Assembly (NCBI GenBank): GCA_024114885.1
Contig: CP099418.1
Coordinates: 5,084,001 to 5,148,000 of the forward strand
Source: Septoria linicola
Lineage: Eukaryota > Ascomycota > Dothideomycetes > Mycosphaerellales > Mycosphaerellaceae
Reading direction: 5' to 3'
DNA: 64,000 bases
Shown: piece after piece, positions 30,529-41,865 of the stretch
Layout of the letters: each line of letters begins with the position of its first letter
Position numbering within the stretch: position 1 is the stretch's first letter
The notes under the pieces: model-generated
What the model saw: only the letters and a program-made list of their open reading frames with translations
Databases searched by the model: none
What the model was told of the DNA's origin: nothing
Position numbers and translations under genes: made by a program

Positions 30529-32926
30529 AGCAGGAACAGCGAATGGTATGGTCAAGCCATTTGTTTACAGTATTGTGGTGCCTGGTGTCAGTTCATATCT
30601 CCATGATATGAGTGAGTGAGAGCAGCACAGGTGGAGAGCTGGCTGTGGGTTGGTTAATAATGAGGAGACTCGATATGCAAGACAAGGACGCTGGTGTTAC
30701 ACGAGCAAGACGAGGTCCACATGTTCGTCCAGCAGCGGCAGCAGCATGCTCGAGGTCCGGCCGAGCTGCGCCCAGAGAGAGAGAGACGATATGCAGCGTT
30801 GCCGGCGACCACACAGCTTGCCCCTTCTACTGCTGCAGGAAGCCGCATCTCACACGCGGTTGACGACCACCGTATCGTTCCAGAGTGGGAAAACTCTCTC
30901 CGCCCTCTGCAGACGACACTGGCATCATCACGTCGGCTGCGTCCGCAATGGTTGGATCAGCCAGTGGTCTGTCCCCCGGCTGCAGACCCTCGTGCTGTCC
31001 ACTTCACCGCCACTACTTCTCTCGTCCATGTTGAGAGTACTTGAGAGTGTACATGCACGAAGACGCAAGCCCTGAGAGCCATCGACAGGCACACTGCTCG
31101 TGGCAGCCAGAGCGGCTGTGCCAATGCAACCATCGCATCGCCGATCCGCGCCATTGGCTGCATAGCCACACCTAAACGAATAGCTCTACCAGCTTGCTAG
31201 ACTCGACATGTCACTGGCAAAAGAGGCCGCCTATGCTACCTCGCTTCATGCTTGGGACGTTTGGCAGCAGAGCACGTGGTATTGCGCTTGCGTACGCATT
31301 TCGAGCGTGTCTGGCGGGCATGAATGTCCCGTATATCCTTGGTCTTGACGAGTGCCATCCACGTTGGTGAGAAATGCGGAGACGCTGTTGGGGAGAGCTT
31401 TTGACTTTTTACTTGACGTTGAAGGACAGCAAACATCAACCAGACGTCAAATTTGCCTTCGTGGGCGCGCCGCAACACGATCTCGTACTGCGTTGCATTA
31501 CATTGCTCAAATCTGATTGCTGCGTCGACTTGTGCAGCTCTGAATGGCATACAAGTGGACCGGGCAACGTGGCATGTTCTACGCACTCCATCAACGCCTG
31601 AGACGAAGCTCCACAAGTAATGCCTTGTGCTGCGACCTACTGCTGTGTCTCGATAGCACCACATCCCGCCTATACCTCTGACCATGAATGGCGAGACAAA
31701 CATGCGAGAACTATGCGTACAACAGCTGCCAACGCCATGCACAGCCCTACCTACATCACGTCTCCCACAGCCTGAGACAGCCATGGGCAAGCTCGACGAC
31801 GCTAAGTTACCAGTCTTTCGGTTACTGGCCGCCATTGCTGACGCGTGCTATGTGCTTCCACATGCGGAAAGTGCGGGCATGCGCACTTTTCTACTTGATT
31901 ACAGCTTTTCCACTCCTGATCAGCTTCTGAATCTGGTTGCCATTGTGAAGATGCATCTCACCAGCGTTCACCTTACATCAATGGCGCGCCCAAGCTTGCC
32001 GCGTCCAGCGATCATAGGCAGGGTCGAAGTCTGTCTCTGAGCTTGCGCCTGAACCCAGAGACATGGTATCGTCATCAATGAACACCTTCGACTGGAGCTC
32101 GACTAATGCAGCGACAGCACTTCCTACCTCAAACTGACTCAGGGTCAGCGAGCGACCATACCCGGCGTCAACAGCGGCACTAACCTCTACTCTCGACATG
32201 CTGGCGGCACTTCCCAACGTAGTTTCGGAGTCAATTGGTATGCTGCGTGTTGTGCTGCATGGCTTTTGCTGACTTCCACCCGCCACACATCTCAGCTACT
32301 CAGTGCACCGCCATCGTAGCTGCTGTACTCGTTCGATGGCGGGTCTGATTTCACTATTATCAGCACGACCAGAACGTTGTTCAGATCACAGCTGAAGGAC
32401 TTTGCACAGCATCGTTCTGTATTTACCGCCCAATATCAACAGTGCACACTCGCCTTCACTTCAGAATGGATGCACTGCCATCTCATGAACAGTCTGCACA
32501 ACTTTATCACCACAGTCCAGAGTGTGCCAGTATCCGTACTGGGCCACTGCAAAAGGCTTTTAGTTCTAGAGCGACGAGCAATTGCCGTTATACCCGAAGT
32601 GGATCATCACGAACGGGAGCGCCCGGATATCTGCTCAGCCAAGATCGTTCTACTTCGAACTTGATCAATTCTCCCGCCTGTCGTCGCGTTTTTGTAGTTT
32701 AGAATGTATTGAAGCAGTAAGTGGTCCGGTAGCACGAGGCGGAACTGTCGCAAACGTGCTCAGCTTTCACTCTGGAATTTCATTGATCACATTCCTGTAC
32801 TGCTCACCAGTCAAGACAATGCTATTGGGAACTCTTTCGATTCTGTAGGATCAGCTTGAAAGGCAAACTCGCACGTGGCAGGAAAGCTACCACTTCCTGG
32901 GAGCACGTCTCACGCGATCACGAATC
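30529..32926. other. Intergenic, about 2.4 kb between divergent genes
   Basis: Upstream of both the 995-residue protein (minus) and the ferric reductase (plus). It holds their promoters. Several frames of 60-200 codons overlap on both strands (for example minus 31978-32286, encoding SLTLSQFEVGSAVAALVELQ) but lack an ATG or recognised domain. I leave them uncalled; a small species-specific gene cannot be excluded. Confidence 0.4.
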
Positions 32927-34855
32927 ATGGCTTCGTCCAACGATCACGTCCTCGTTGCACGACAACATATCCAAAATCACAGCGAAGCGAACACATACTA
33001 CTGGGCATATCCCTCAAGAACACTTCCTTGCACGAAAGACGCCGGGACATGTGCCTACCTTGATCAAGTTTACAACGGCCATGTCTTGTCCATGGAATAT
33101 ACATTCATCCTCTGGGGCGTAATCCTGGGCATACTTCTCCTATGGGCAATCTCTCGGATATGGAGATCTGGACAAGCATCGCACGGCGCTTCAGCTCTCC
33201 TCTTCGAAATGGGCTCGAAACTCCAGCCGCTTAGAAGGCATTTCCTACCCGATGCTCCAATGCGATGGCTGTTTGGGCGAGTCTCACGTCTGCAAGTCAC
33301 GGTTCTTGCGGTCATGCTGGCATACCTGCTCATCTTCTCCTTGATTGGCATCTCCTACCAAACCTGGGTGACGCCAATTCCAGGCTCGACTCACTACAAC
33401 ACCCGAACATCGCTCGGGCCATGGAGTGATCGAGTTGGAGCGCTAGCATTTGCTCTGACACCCCTCGCCATCCTCCTCTGCATGCGCGAAAGCGTGCTGT
33501 CTCTGATCACGGGAATCCCATACCAACACTTCAACTTTCTGCATCGCTGGCTCGGACGAGTCATCTTTGTCCAGTCGCTACTACACGCCATTGGCTGGAC
33601 GATCATCGAAGCAAAGCTGTACCAACCCCAGCCGAGCGTCTATGTGAAGTTCATCCAGCAACGGTACGTGATCTTCGGGTGTATTGCGATCTTCTTCATC
33701 TCCTTCCTGACTGTCTTCTCGCTGAAGCCAGTGATTAGATGGACCGGCTACGAGTTCTTCAAGGTCACGCACTGGATCATCGCTGTGCTGTACATTGGAG
33801 CGTGCTGGGGACATTGGGACAAGCTCTACTGCTGGATGGTACCCTCTCTAGCCCTTATTGTACTCGACCAAGCCGTCCGTGGCTTCAGAACACTTTACAT
33901 CCATTTCGGCGGCAAGAAAGGTTCTGGCTTAGGCTTCACATGCGCTCAAGCAGAGTTGCAAGTCCTGACCGACGACAACGGAACCGTGCTCCGCCTCGAC
34001 TTCGACTACGAGCATCGCAACGCCGGAGGCTGGGAAGCCGGCCAACACTTCTACCTCACATTCCCCAGCCTATCAATTTGGCAAGCCCACCCCTACACCG
34101 TCTCCAGCGTCCCCAACGTGCAAAGCAAAGTCCAACACCACACCTACCTCATCCGCGTGCGCGACGGCCAAACCAAAAAACTCGCAGCCCTCGGCCACGG
34201 CGCAACCGTCCCCGTCATCCTCTCCGGCCCCTACGGCCACGGTTTCCCCAGCTACGAAGCGCAACACGTCCTCGCCATGTCCGGCGGCACAGGCGTAACC
34301 TTCACATGGCCCATCATCATGGAAGCCGTGCGCCAAAACACCCACACAGCCGCCGTGCTCGACTTTGTCTGGGTCGTGCGCAAAGCCGAGGATCTACTAT
34401 GGCTGTCAAGTGAATTGAACGACATGAAGAAACTTCTTGCTGAAGCTTTGGGATTGAGGATATCAATTTTTGTGAGTCGGGATGTGAAGCATGCTGTCGG
34501 GAAAGGGAAAGAAAAGTCTCCTGAACGCGGTGATGGGAGCGGGAGTGGGAGTGAGAAGGAAAAGAACGATGGGATTAAGACTAGTGTGTCGTCGTTGTCT
34601 GGTCGCAGCTCGATTATCTCGCTGGACGATCTGCTTGCGAGCAGTGGTCCGAGGTTTCAAGTGCATTGGTTGAAGGATCATCATCCTTCTATTGCGGAGC
34701 TTGTGCTCGACTTTACAGAGCGAGCGAAGGACTTCGGCGGCGGATTGGAAGTTGTGGGCAGTGGACCTGAAGCGATGGGGTCTGATTTGCGAGCTGCTTG
34801 CTCAAAGGTCGTTGTGCGGGAGGATTTGAAGCTATACTGGGACTCGAGAGAATAG
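32927..34855 (+). CDS. Ferric/cupric reductase, FRE family flavocytochrome
   Basis: A single exon of 642 residues. An N-terminal extracytosolic part is followed by several hydrophobic segments. Heme-ligand histidines are seen in FNFLHRWLGRVIFVQSLLHA and in KVTHWIIAVLYIGACWGHWD. The FAD-binding motif is HPYTVSS, and the NAD(P)H domain shows SGPYGHGF and AMSGGTGVTFTWPI. These features define the fungal plasma-membrane metalloreductases that pass electrons from NADPH via FAD and two hemes to extracellular Fe(III) or Cu(II) before uptake. A low-complexity insert rich in Lys, Glu, Gly and Ser (KGKEKSPERGDGSGSGSEKE) interrupts the NADPH domain. The ATG at 32927 is followed by an open frame; no clear signal peptide is seen. 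No iron permease or oxidase gene lies nearby, so its exact metal role is open. Confidence 0.92.
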   Translation: MASSNDHVLVARQHIQNHSEANTYYWAYPSRTLPCTKDAGTCAYLDQVYNGHVLSMEYTFILWGVILGILLLWAISRIWRSGQASHGASALLFEMGSKLQPLRRHFLPDAPMRWLFGRVSRLQVTVLAVMLAYLLIFSLIGISYQTWVTPIPGSTHYNTRTSLGPWSDRVGALAFALTPLAILLCMRESVLSLITGIPYQHFNFLHRWLGRVIFVQSLLHAIGWTIIEAKLYQPQPSVYVKFIQQRYVIFGCIAIFFISFLTVFSLKPVIRWTGYEFFKVTHWIIAVLYIGACWGHWDKLYCWMVPSLALIVLDQAVRGFRTLYIHFGGKKGSGLGFTCAQAELQVLTDDNGTVLRLDFDYEHRNAGGWEAGQHFYLTFPSLSIWQAHPYTVSSVPNVQSKVQHHTYLIRVRDGQTKKLAALGHGATVPVILSGPYGHGFPSYEAQHVLAMSGGTGVTFTWPIIMEAVRQNTHTAAVLDFVWVVRKAEDLLWLSSELNDMKKLLAEALGLRISIFVSRDVKHAVGKGKEKSPERGDGSGSGSEKEKNDGIKTSVSSLSGRSSIISLDDLLASSGPRFQVHWLKDHHPSIAELVLDFTERAKDFGGGLEVVGSGPEAMGSDLRAACSKVVVREDLKLYWDSRE

Positions 34856-35163
34856 ATCTAGAAGGACGGATGTTAGCGTTTGAAGCGGATATGATATGAT
34901 GACTTGCTGAGCCAGCGACCATTCTCTGATGTGGACCTTCTAGCAACGGCGAGAATCATCGCGATTCGTACGTGCCTCCAGCGAACATGACAGCAAAGGC
35001 ATCAGGCCCGGCCAGTGCCTACACAGCTTGATTCACTGACCCACGCACAGACACGACCCAAGTCGAGCTTCACCCCGCCTCTCTTCGACTTACAAGAGTA
35101 TAGAACGGCACACTCATTCTTCACAGACTCGTCAGCATCATCGTAGACCACAGCTCTGCCACC
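34856..35163. other. Intergenic, 308 nt
   Basis: 3' region of the reductase gene and promoter of the F-box-like gene. No other feature seen. Confidence 0.4.
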
Positions 35164-35872
35164 ATGGCTCGACTCAAGCGTCAGGGCTTTGACGTCGTTC
35201 TTCGCCAGAGTAAGCGCATCCGTGGCACATCCGCAGATGCCGTTAAGCCTACTCGACAGAGCAAGCGACTACACGGTCAGCCTGCAGATACTCGTATGAT
35301 CGAGCCTGTTCGATGGAGAGTCATCGCTTCTAGTGGGGGTAAGTCGAGAGGTTCGATAGAAGTTGTAGGCTCTGTCTTGGAGAATCTGGGGTCCGGCGAG
35401 GAGTCTCAGCCGGACGAGGAAGTGTCGCTGATTGAAGTGAGTCCTTGCACAGCGATTGTTCTTTTGCGCAACGAACGAGAGCTTCCTCTCGACTGCCACC
35501 TCTACTAACCATTCCTCCCCGCAGGAACGCACCACTTTCTTCTATCTAGCTCCCGAACTCCGCAACAAGATCTACGAGTACGTTCTCGTCTCGGAAACCA
35601 AGATCCACATTACCCGCATCCTCAAGCAACCAGGTCTCCAGACCACTTGTCGCCAAATTCGCGCCGAAGCCAAGGAAATGTGGCTCTACCAGAACGAGTT
35701 CAAATTCATCGCCTTCGACAATGATGCAAAACTGCTCTTCCGCTTCGACACGATTAGCCAGTCCAGACTATCGAAAGCATTCAATGTCCAGATCCTTCGT
35801 GCCGGACGCTGGCACTGGCAGAACTTGATGCAGTGGTGCACGCTTGTCACGCAACATGGGCGCTACGCATAA
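35164..35872 (+). CDS. F-box-like (2EXR-type) protein
   Basis: Two exons (35164-35436 and 35525-35872) with an 88-nt intron (GTGAGT...CGCAG) encode 206 residues. The first part is basic, with the repeated element RQSKRIRG / RQSKRLHG. The second exon begins ERTTFFYLAPELRNKIYEYVLV, the LPxELRNxIY signature of a large fungal F-box-like family. It is followed by KQPGLQTTCRQIRAEAKEMWLYQNEFKF, the usual second conserved block. The family is expanded in filamentous fungi, and members are thought to be adaptors, but function is rarely known. The ATG has a good context (CCACCATGG). It resembles the broken gene at 1452-2330, and the two may be paralogues. Confidence 0.8.
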
Positions 35873-36493
35873 GAGTACGATGGCAAAGCACGTGGTCGGT
35901 CACTGGTAGCCGACTTGACAGACGCGGCGAAGATCTGGCACAGTTTTAAATGAACATGGCCAGCTGCAGATGACATAGGACTCTGGCGTTTGCGGAGACG
36001 TGTTGGTGTCAGGCAGCGGGAGTGGTTGGTGGATTATTGAGCTTAGGGCAGAGTCTTGCTGTCTTGGGGTGGTGCTACTCAGCGTACAATTACGAGAAAA
36101 GCACTTTTCTCCTACTTGTATGAGCTTGGCTTACCAGTGCGATGATGAGTTCCTTGGGCCGCGCTCGCTGCACACGCTGTGGGCATTGGTGTAACTTAAA
36201 AACTTGTCCCATCAGGGCTATGCAGAGGTTGCGACTTTATTGGGACACAAATTTTTAGATCATGCAGGTCATAGAAGTTCAGGAATCGGTGTGGGACTTC
36301 CATGAATGAGAATTAGATAGCTTGTGTGTCGAGATAGGTGTCGAGATAGGACGAGGGTGGCAGCCATGATAATCAGCGCCTCTTGGTGGCCCGTGCACCT
36401 TGCAACCTCAAGTGAACTTTTACGCTGCGACCTTCCTGTCTACAGACACCATGTAGTGCTACTCGCCCTTCTTGCGAGATACATTCAAGAACT
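35873..36493. other. Intergenic, 621 nt
   Basis: Between two plus-strand genes. No convincing frame or RNA gene. The right part should hold the promoter of the next gene. Confidence 0.4.
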
Positions 36494-37444
36494 ATGGCCA
36501 CATCCACGGCGACACCATCCAGCTCGGCGCACAAGCCATCGCCGACGGCCAATAGCAAGCCCAATCGCTTGCCCGCGCCGACACTGTTCGTGGGCCCGCC
36601 GTCTCGCAATGCCTCGAATCTCAGCATCTCCCGCCAGCAAGCCGCCGAAGCCTCACTTGGCATCAAACGAGATCCTGTCAATCGACACAAATCCGCTCTC
36701 TCCCGCTCTCGAAATGTATCCGACAATCAACAAGACGAGGAAGACAACAGCAGCCCCCAAACCCAATCCTCGCACCATACCTCCCAACCCGGCGTGAAAA
36801 AGGCCTCAGAACGAGACGTCGAATCCAAATGGCGCGAGATGCAAAACACCCTCAACGAAGTCGAACTCACCGCACAATCCTCCACTCACGTCTTCGGCGA
36901 ATCCCACGCCCGCGCCCTCGACGACCTCCGCAAAGCCCAAGTCGAGCTCGCCCGCGCCTGGGGCCGCGGGAACCAAGATGAACGCGACCCGACCCTCGCC
37001 GAAGATATCGACAACAACATGTCCGACCGCTTCAGAGGCGCCGATGAGCTCGCCCGCGACCGCAGCCACGTGCACAAAACTTCCGGGCGCCAACGTGGCG
37101 ACACCAACACCTCTACTTCTACAGCGCTGAGCGATGAGAGTGTGCGAAGTGATGTGACGAGTAAAAGCGGAAGGAGTCAATTAGAAGACGAAACGAAGCA
37201 GGACATCAAGCTCGCATCGGAAAGGCGCGCGACGAACGAGGCGTACTTCAAGAAAGTAGATGGGGGCGTGAGAGAGGTGGTGAAGAAGTTGGAGATTGTG
37301 GCCGAGGCGATGAGGGCTGTGGAAGGGGAGAGTCGAAGTTTGTGGAGTGAGAGCTCGACGGATTTGAGTAGTGGAGATGGAGGTGGGAGAGAGAGGGGCG
37401 TGAGCGATGAGTCAAGGCATGATGCGCGAGGAAAGGAGAAGTGA
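36494..37444 (+). CDS. Fungal-specific protein with a central helical region, function unknown
   Basis: A single exon of 316 residues. Residues 1-100 are rich in Ser, Pro and Asn. The middle, SERDVESKWREMQNTLNEVE followed by HVFGESHARALDDLRKAQVELARAWGRGN, is predicted helical and looks the most conserved. A later helix, ATNEAYFKKVDGGVREVVKKLEIVAEAMRAV, could form a coiled coil. The ends are disordered and charged. No catalytic motif, membrane segment or targeting signal is seen. The pattern resembles small scaffold or cytoskeleton-linked proteins, but I do not recognise a named family. Confidence 0.65.
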   Translation: MATSTATPSSSAHKPSPTANSKPNRLPAPTLFVGPPSRNASNLSISRQQAAEASLGIKRDPVNRHKSALSRSRNVSDNQQDEEDNSSPQTQSSHHTSQPGVKKASERDVESKWREMQNTLNEVELTAQSSTHVFGESHARALDDLRKAQVELARAWGRGNQDERDPTLAEDIDNNMSDRFRGADELARDRSHVHKTSGRQRGDTNTSTSTALSDESVRSDVTSKSGRSQLEDETKQDIKLASERRATNEAYFKKVDGGVREVVKKLEIVAEAMRAVEGESRSLWSESSTDLSSGDGGGRERGVSDESRHDARGKEK

Positions 37445-38139
37445 GATTGGTCTCTCAGATTTTGTGAACATGTGGATTGTTCTAAACTTGTCAACGCTGG
37501 CTCAGGTTTCTACGCTTTGGCCACTGCTCATGGTGGCTTTCAGGTCTGGGACGTATGATCACTAAAGCACTCCAGGCTGTTCACGCTACCCAGCCATAAA
37601 CTCAACAATGCCGGCGTCAGCGCAAAATATGCTACGCGACCACCGCATCGCCAAAGCCTTCAGTTGGATACATCCTGTCTCTAGCCAGACTGCTCCGCTG
37701 ATCAAGTACTATGGTCAAAAATCATCATTTCTGGAGCATGCGCCAATGTTAGCCAAGGCACATGGCCGGAGGATATCCACTTCTACTTGGGGCTGCGCGT
37801 GTGCATATATCTATGGAATGAGGGTAGCACGTGTCTTCCTGACAGATTGCCGGCTAGACAGAAAGGAAGAGGGGAATTCGCCATGAGGGAAAGGGGTCAT
37901 GACGGGGCTGACAATGATGGTGGAGAAGTCGGTCTAGTGGCGGAAGAGAGTAGTGTGCTCACAAAAGCGTACGTGCTGAGAGTGCAGACGTGTAGTCGTC
38001 GTTCAAAGCTTTCTCAATCATGAGGTTCAATCAGTCAATTAGCCTGATAGAAGGATTGATCCATCCACCCATAAAGCCTCCTCACTACTCAGCCAAACAA
38101 GAATCTAGCTCTCTCCGCAGCTTTCCCCAACCATCATCC
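37445..38139. other. Intergenic, 695 nt between convergent genes
   Basis: It holds the 3' ends of the gene at 36494 and of NUP120. A short plus frame (37608-37886) lacks features and is not called. Confidence 0.4.
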
Positions 38140-41100
38140 TCAAAACATATCCACATCATCATCACCACCCCCCACAATCGCAAACCTCCCCATCTGCACT
38201 TCACTCCTCCGATCCAACTCATCCGTATACTCCCTCCTCACATCCTCCAACCTCACCAACCGCCTCTTCGTCCCAGGTGGATGCACACCTTCAATCGGTT
38301 CCGCAAGCAACCACGCCTCATCCTCCTGACAACACATCAGCGTATTAATCAGCAACACATACGCCTGTATCAGCGTCTCATCATCTGGATCTTTCACGGC
38401 GTGAGGATTTGTGTGTTTGAGATATTCAAGATGCGTGTAGAGGAGAGCAGCGGCGCCGCGGAAGTCCGAGTGTTGGGTGCGGAACGCGAAGAGGATTTGG
38501 TGGTATGGTGGGCCGGAGAGTTGGATGTTGGATGTGCCCATGCTGCGCTTGGCGAGTTTGAGGAGTTCGGCGTCGACGTTAAGGACAGAGTCGCCGGTTA
38601 AGGGGAGGGAGAGGAGGGCGGGGACGGCGTCTTCTTTGATGCATTTGCTGACTAACGCTTTCAAGTTTGATCTGTGCAGGTCAGGGTTTGAGATTTGCGA
38701 GACGGCGTTGTAGGCTTCGTCGAATCTGCCAACTTGGCTGAGTGCGTTGTACAATCGGCCGAGAATGTCGTCTCGCAGCTCGCGTAGCCGCAAGATGCGA
38801 ATTTCTTCCATGGCATCGTCTATCCGCTGAGGCATTGGAGAGTCAGGCCCGTTTTGTGACTTGCGCAGATCGAGCTGCCGTAACTCTCGTCGAAGATCTC
38901 CCTCGCTTTGCAGATATCGAAACGCCAGATAGGAATACTCGGCGGTGTACGAGAACGCTTTGAGGCTCTCGTACAGTGCAGCAACATGACAATAGTATTG
39001 TGTCAGGCCTTGCCCGAAAGATGTGAGTTCTTCAGCTGACAGAAGACTTTCTCCCAGGACTCTCGGCGCATCCTGCACCTGAGACAACTCATCTGCGGCT
39101 TCTGCGAAGGCCAAAGAGGCGAGGGCATAGTCTCCAGTAGCAAGCTGCAAGCGGCCTCTGAGGTAAGTGGCCCAAGGGGTGCTCTCTGTCAAGAACTTGC
39201 TAAAGTCTTGGGCTAGCTCGCTCTCCTTGTGCTTGAGCAGGTCGGCCATGATGTAGTCGGTGAGACCTGTCCAATTCTCGTTCAAGTCTATGCCCAAAGT
39301 CCAGGACTTAGCCCAAGCAGTGATCAACTGGGGCATGGCTCGTAGGCCGCCGTGAGTTAGTGGCTGGCAGTCACCGATGAACAGACTTTCGTAGATTGTC
39401 AGCGGCATGAGCTCCTCGTTCTTGCCGCCTATCTTCTTAGGCTCCATGCGTAGACGGCTGACCAGCCAGAGTCGCAATTCGGTGAGACGTAGTCTGAATA
39501 CGATGCTATCGTAGATCTCATTGGGCCGAAAGTTCTCGTCCAACTCCTCTGGCTCAAGATCGCCGTGCATGAATACAACCAGGGCAAGGATGTCCAAGAG
39601 AATGGTCTGTGCACTTTGGAGAGTCTGTTGTGCAATTGCAATGGCCATCTCCCTGCCGTAGCTCTGCAGTGCTTGACCCTGGTCAGTCCCATGCGATGGT
39701 ACGTCAGCGTCTATGGCCTCCAGAACCATCAGGATAGAGTCATCGTCCAAGCTACCAAGGCCATTGAATGCATTGGCGGCCTCGCTGATGGCGTCAAAAT
39801 CCTCGTTACTAATCTCTTCGCTGATACCACACTCCTCGTACAAGTTCTGAAGCGCGGCCAGCGCAGATTTATCTGCACTCGTATCAAGCGCGTCTGTGAC
39901 AGCAGCTCTGCGAAGTCTGTCCTGCGAAGATGGTGATAGGTACTGCCGAAACTGCCTGGCAACAGCCAGAACTTGGCTCTTCAAAATGTCCTCCTCGACA
40001 TGCGGCCAGATCACGCTCTGCACACTCTCTGCGATGGTGACCTCCCGGCCATTCCGCAATAACTCTGCGTTGTCACTGACAAGCTCAAAGCTACTGTTTG
40101 CTCGAATCGGCGACACGAAGTCAGCGCCAATCGACCACGGCAGGCCATCGCTTTCATCGTACGCAAAGCCAACCGATGCGAGCCGTAGGGTGTGAAGATG
40201 CGACAGCAGTGTATAGAATGTCTGCCATTGAGTCTGAAGGTCGAGTTGGTAGCGTTCATAGTCGGGCTGATCGTTGGCGCGCCGCCGCAACAGTATCTTT
40301 GCAGCCACAGCACTAGTAATCCTCTCTTTGAGTGGCTCCGATACGTTGAAGGCCTTTGAGGAAGCGGCAGGCAGACTCCGTCCCTTTCGATATATTCCAA
40401 GCGCTGCCTCAAGAGAAGCCTCACTGAAGCGGCCAGGGTAGAACAGAAAATTGAGCCACTTCTCGCTCGGAGTGGCGACAGTCTCGGATGAGACATCTAG
40501 TTCTGCAAAGTCCGGCAAATGTCGCAGAGCATCGATACTAAGAGGTGACTGTCCAACAACGGTCCAATTTGTCTTCCAGACATCGGTCAGATCGACTGCG
40601 ACATTACTCTTGTCCAACAGGTCGAACGCGAGCATGAAAGTCCGGCATAGTGCACCACTTCTGGCACGGATCCAGATCTGACAGTCCCTCCATTTGGGGC
40701 CAGGGCTGACATGGAACTGTGCCAGGTGCCATACAGTGGTGCCCAGCATCTCTGCGACAGGAGCGACCAGTGATGCCGAGCTAGGTTGTGCCTCTGCGAC
40801 ATGAATTTCCCCCTCCCTGTCTGCCACTGCATAGAACTTGAAGTGGTGATTGTTAGGCGAGTAGCACACCAAGAAGTATGCTACGTCCGGGACTCCCTTG
40901 GCATCCACAATCTGCAGCAAAGTGCCTTGCTCACCGGCCATCTGTGTCTGTCTTTTGCCATCTTCTGATGTGAGGTTCTCTTCCAGCAGTTCATGTTTTG
41001 CTGCCACTTTCCCGGTATTTGTACTCCATGCCTTTAACGCATGATCGATTCCAATGGACCAGACGAATTTACCATCCGGGCTCATAGCCATGGCCGCCAG

Positions 41101-41865
41101 AGCACCTGGCATGAGATCCAGCTCGCCGTATCTGACGCTATTCTTTGACCATGTCGGCACTATTCCTTTTAGTGTCCCGCTCCAGCCGCCTTCGCTGAAG
41201 AATGTCTGGCGCCATTGGCTGCCCGACTCGTTTGGCTGGCGCTGGAGTCGAAGGAAACCCCCATCTTCCAGTGAAACCAGAAGTTCCAGATTCGATACTG
41301 ATGTTATTCGGTAGGCCTTGAGCCCGAGAGGATACGTTCTCACGATGGAGCTCGCATCCAAGTCGCTGGGCGCCGTTTCCCGCACTAACAGATCACGCCT
41401 CAATGTAATGGTGTGCAGTGCATCGCTCGTCACCACAAACACCTCGAGCGCATCTTTTGCTCCCCCATCTGCAAGCACCACTCCATCAGGTATGATTTTC
41501 TTGGAAAGCGAGATGTTGAATGTGAGCCAACTGTCGCTCCCACTATGTCGCTTCTCCTCGACCAGATCTACGCATTGCACCTGTAGTGTATGGCGTTCAT
41601 GCAACACGCGCCAGAGGAAATTGCGCGGAGCTCTGCTTTTCGGTCGAAAGAAGACGGAGCCCTCAACAGCAAGGTATTTGCGCGTATATGACTCTTCGTC
41701 CAGCCCGCTGATCTCCTCGAATGCGCGCTTCCGCCCTACGCTGGCTGGCACCAGACTCCTGCTATCTCCGACGGGAATATTCAGAATTGTGCTCGGTGTT
41801 GCCGGCGCGACAGACAATCGCGTTTCCTGGTATAGTGTGGGGATTGGCAGCGGCACGGTAGTCAT
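38140..41865 (-). CDS. NUP120: Nucleoporin Nup120 (Nup160 family)
   Basis: A single exon of about 1241 residues, the usual size for fungal Nup120. The N-terminal half looks like a beta-propeller, with GELDLMPGALAAMAMSPDGK followed by FVWSIGIDHALKAWSTNTGK. The C-terminal half is all-helical, with AQDFSKFLTESTPWATYLRG, YCHVAALYESLKAFSYTAEY and LGRLYNALSQVGRFDEAYNAV. This layout matches the Nup120/Nup160 subunit of the Y-shaped Nup84 (Nup107-160) complex, which forms the coat of the nuclear pore. The start at 41865 (MTTVPLPIPTLYQETRLSV) is the first ATG in the frame and gives the usual N terminus. No membrane segment is present, as expected. Confidence 0.88.
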   Translation of the reverse strand: MTTVPLPIPTLYQETRLSVAPATPSTILNIPVGDSRSLVPASVGRKRAFEEISGLDEESYTRKYLAVEGSVFFRPKSRAPRNFLWRVLHERHTLQVQCVDLVEEKRHSGSDSWLTFNISLSKKIIPDGVVLADGGAKDALEVFVVTSDALHTITLRRDLLVRETAPSDLDASSIVRTYPLGLKAYRITSVSNLELLVSLEDGGFLRLQRQPNESGSQWRQTFFSEGGWSGTLKGIVPTWSKNSVRYGELDLMPGALAAMAMSPDGKFVWSIGIDHALKAWSTNTGKVAAKHELLEENLTSEDGKRQTQMAGEQGTLLQIVDAKGVPDVAYFLVCYSPNNHHFKFYAVADREGEIHVAEAQPSSASLVAPVAEMLGTTVWHLAQFHVSPGPKWRDCQIWIRARSGALCRTFMLAFDLLDKSNVAVDLTDVWKTNWTVVGQSPLSIDALRHLPDFAELDVSSETVATPSEKWLNFLFYPGRFSEASLEAALGIYRKGRSLPAASSKAFNVSEPLKERITSAVAAKILLRRRANDQPDYERYQLDLQTQWQTFYTLLSHLHTLRLASVGFAYDESDGLPWSIGADFVSPIRANSSFELVSDNAELLRNGREVTIAESVQSVIWPHVEEDILKSQVLAVARQFRQYLSPSSQDRLRRAAVTDALDTSADKSALAALQNLYEECGISEEISNEDFDAISEAANAFNGLGSLDDDSILMVLEAIDADVPSHGTDQGQALQSYGREMAIAIAQQTLQSAQTILLDILALVVFMHGDLEPEELDENFRPNEIYDSIVFRLRLTELRLWLVSRLRMEPKKIGGKNEELMPLTIYESLFIGDCQPLTHGGLRAMPQLITAWAKSWTLGIDLNENWTGLTDYIMADLLKHKESELAQDFSKFLTESTPWATYLRGRLQLATGDYALASLAFAEAADELSQVQDAPRVLGESLLSAEELTSFGQGLTQYYCHVAALYESLKAFSYTAEYSYLAFRYLQSEGDLRRELRQLDLRKSQNGPDSPMPQRIDDAMEEIRILRLRELRDDILGRLYNALSQVGRFDEAYNAVSQISNPDLHRSNLKALVSKCIKEDAVPALLSLPLTGDSVLNVDAELLKLAKRSMGTSNIQLSGPPYHQILFAFRTQHSDFRGAAALLYTHLEYLKHTNPHAVKDPDDETLIQAYVLLINTLMCCQEDEAWLLAEPIEGVHPPGTKRRLVRLEDVRREYTDELDRRSEVQMGRFAIVGGGDDDVDMF

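Noticed and set aside
31236..31835. Minus-strand frame of 199 codons
   Set aside because: No domain, overlaps other frames of similar length on the plus strand, low-complexity Arg/Ser/Cys mix typical of chance frames.
33739..34413. Arg/Pro-rich plus-strand frame of 224 codons
   Set aside because: Shifted frame of the ferric reductase gene, whose true frame has all heme, FAD and NADPH motifs.
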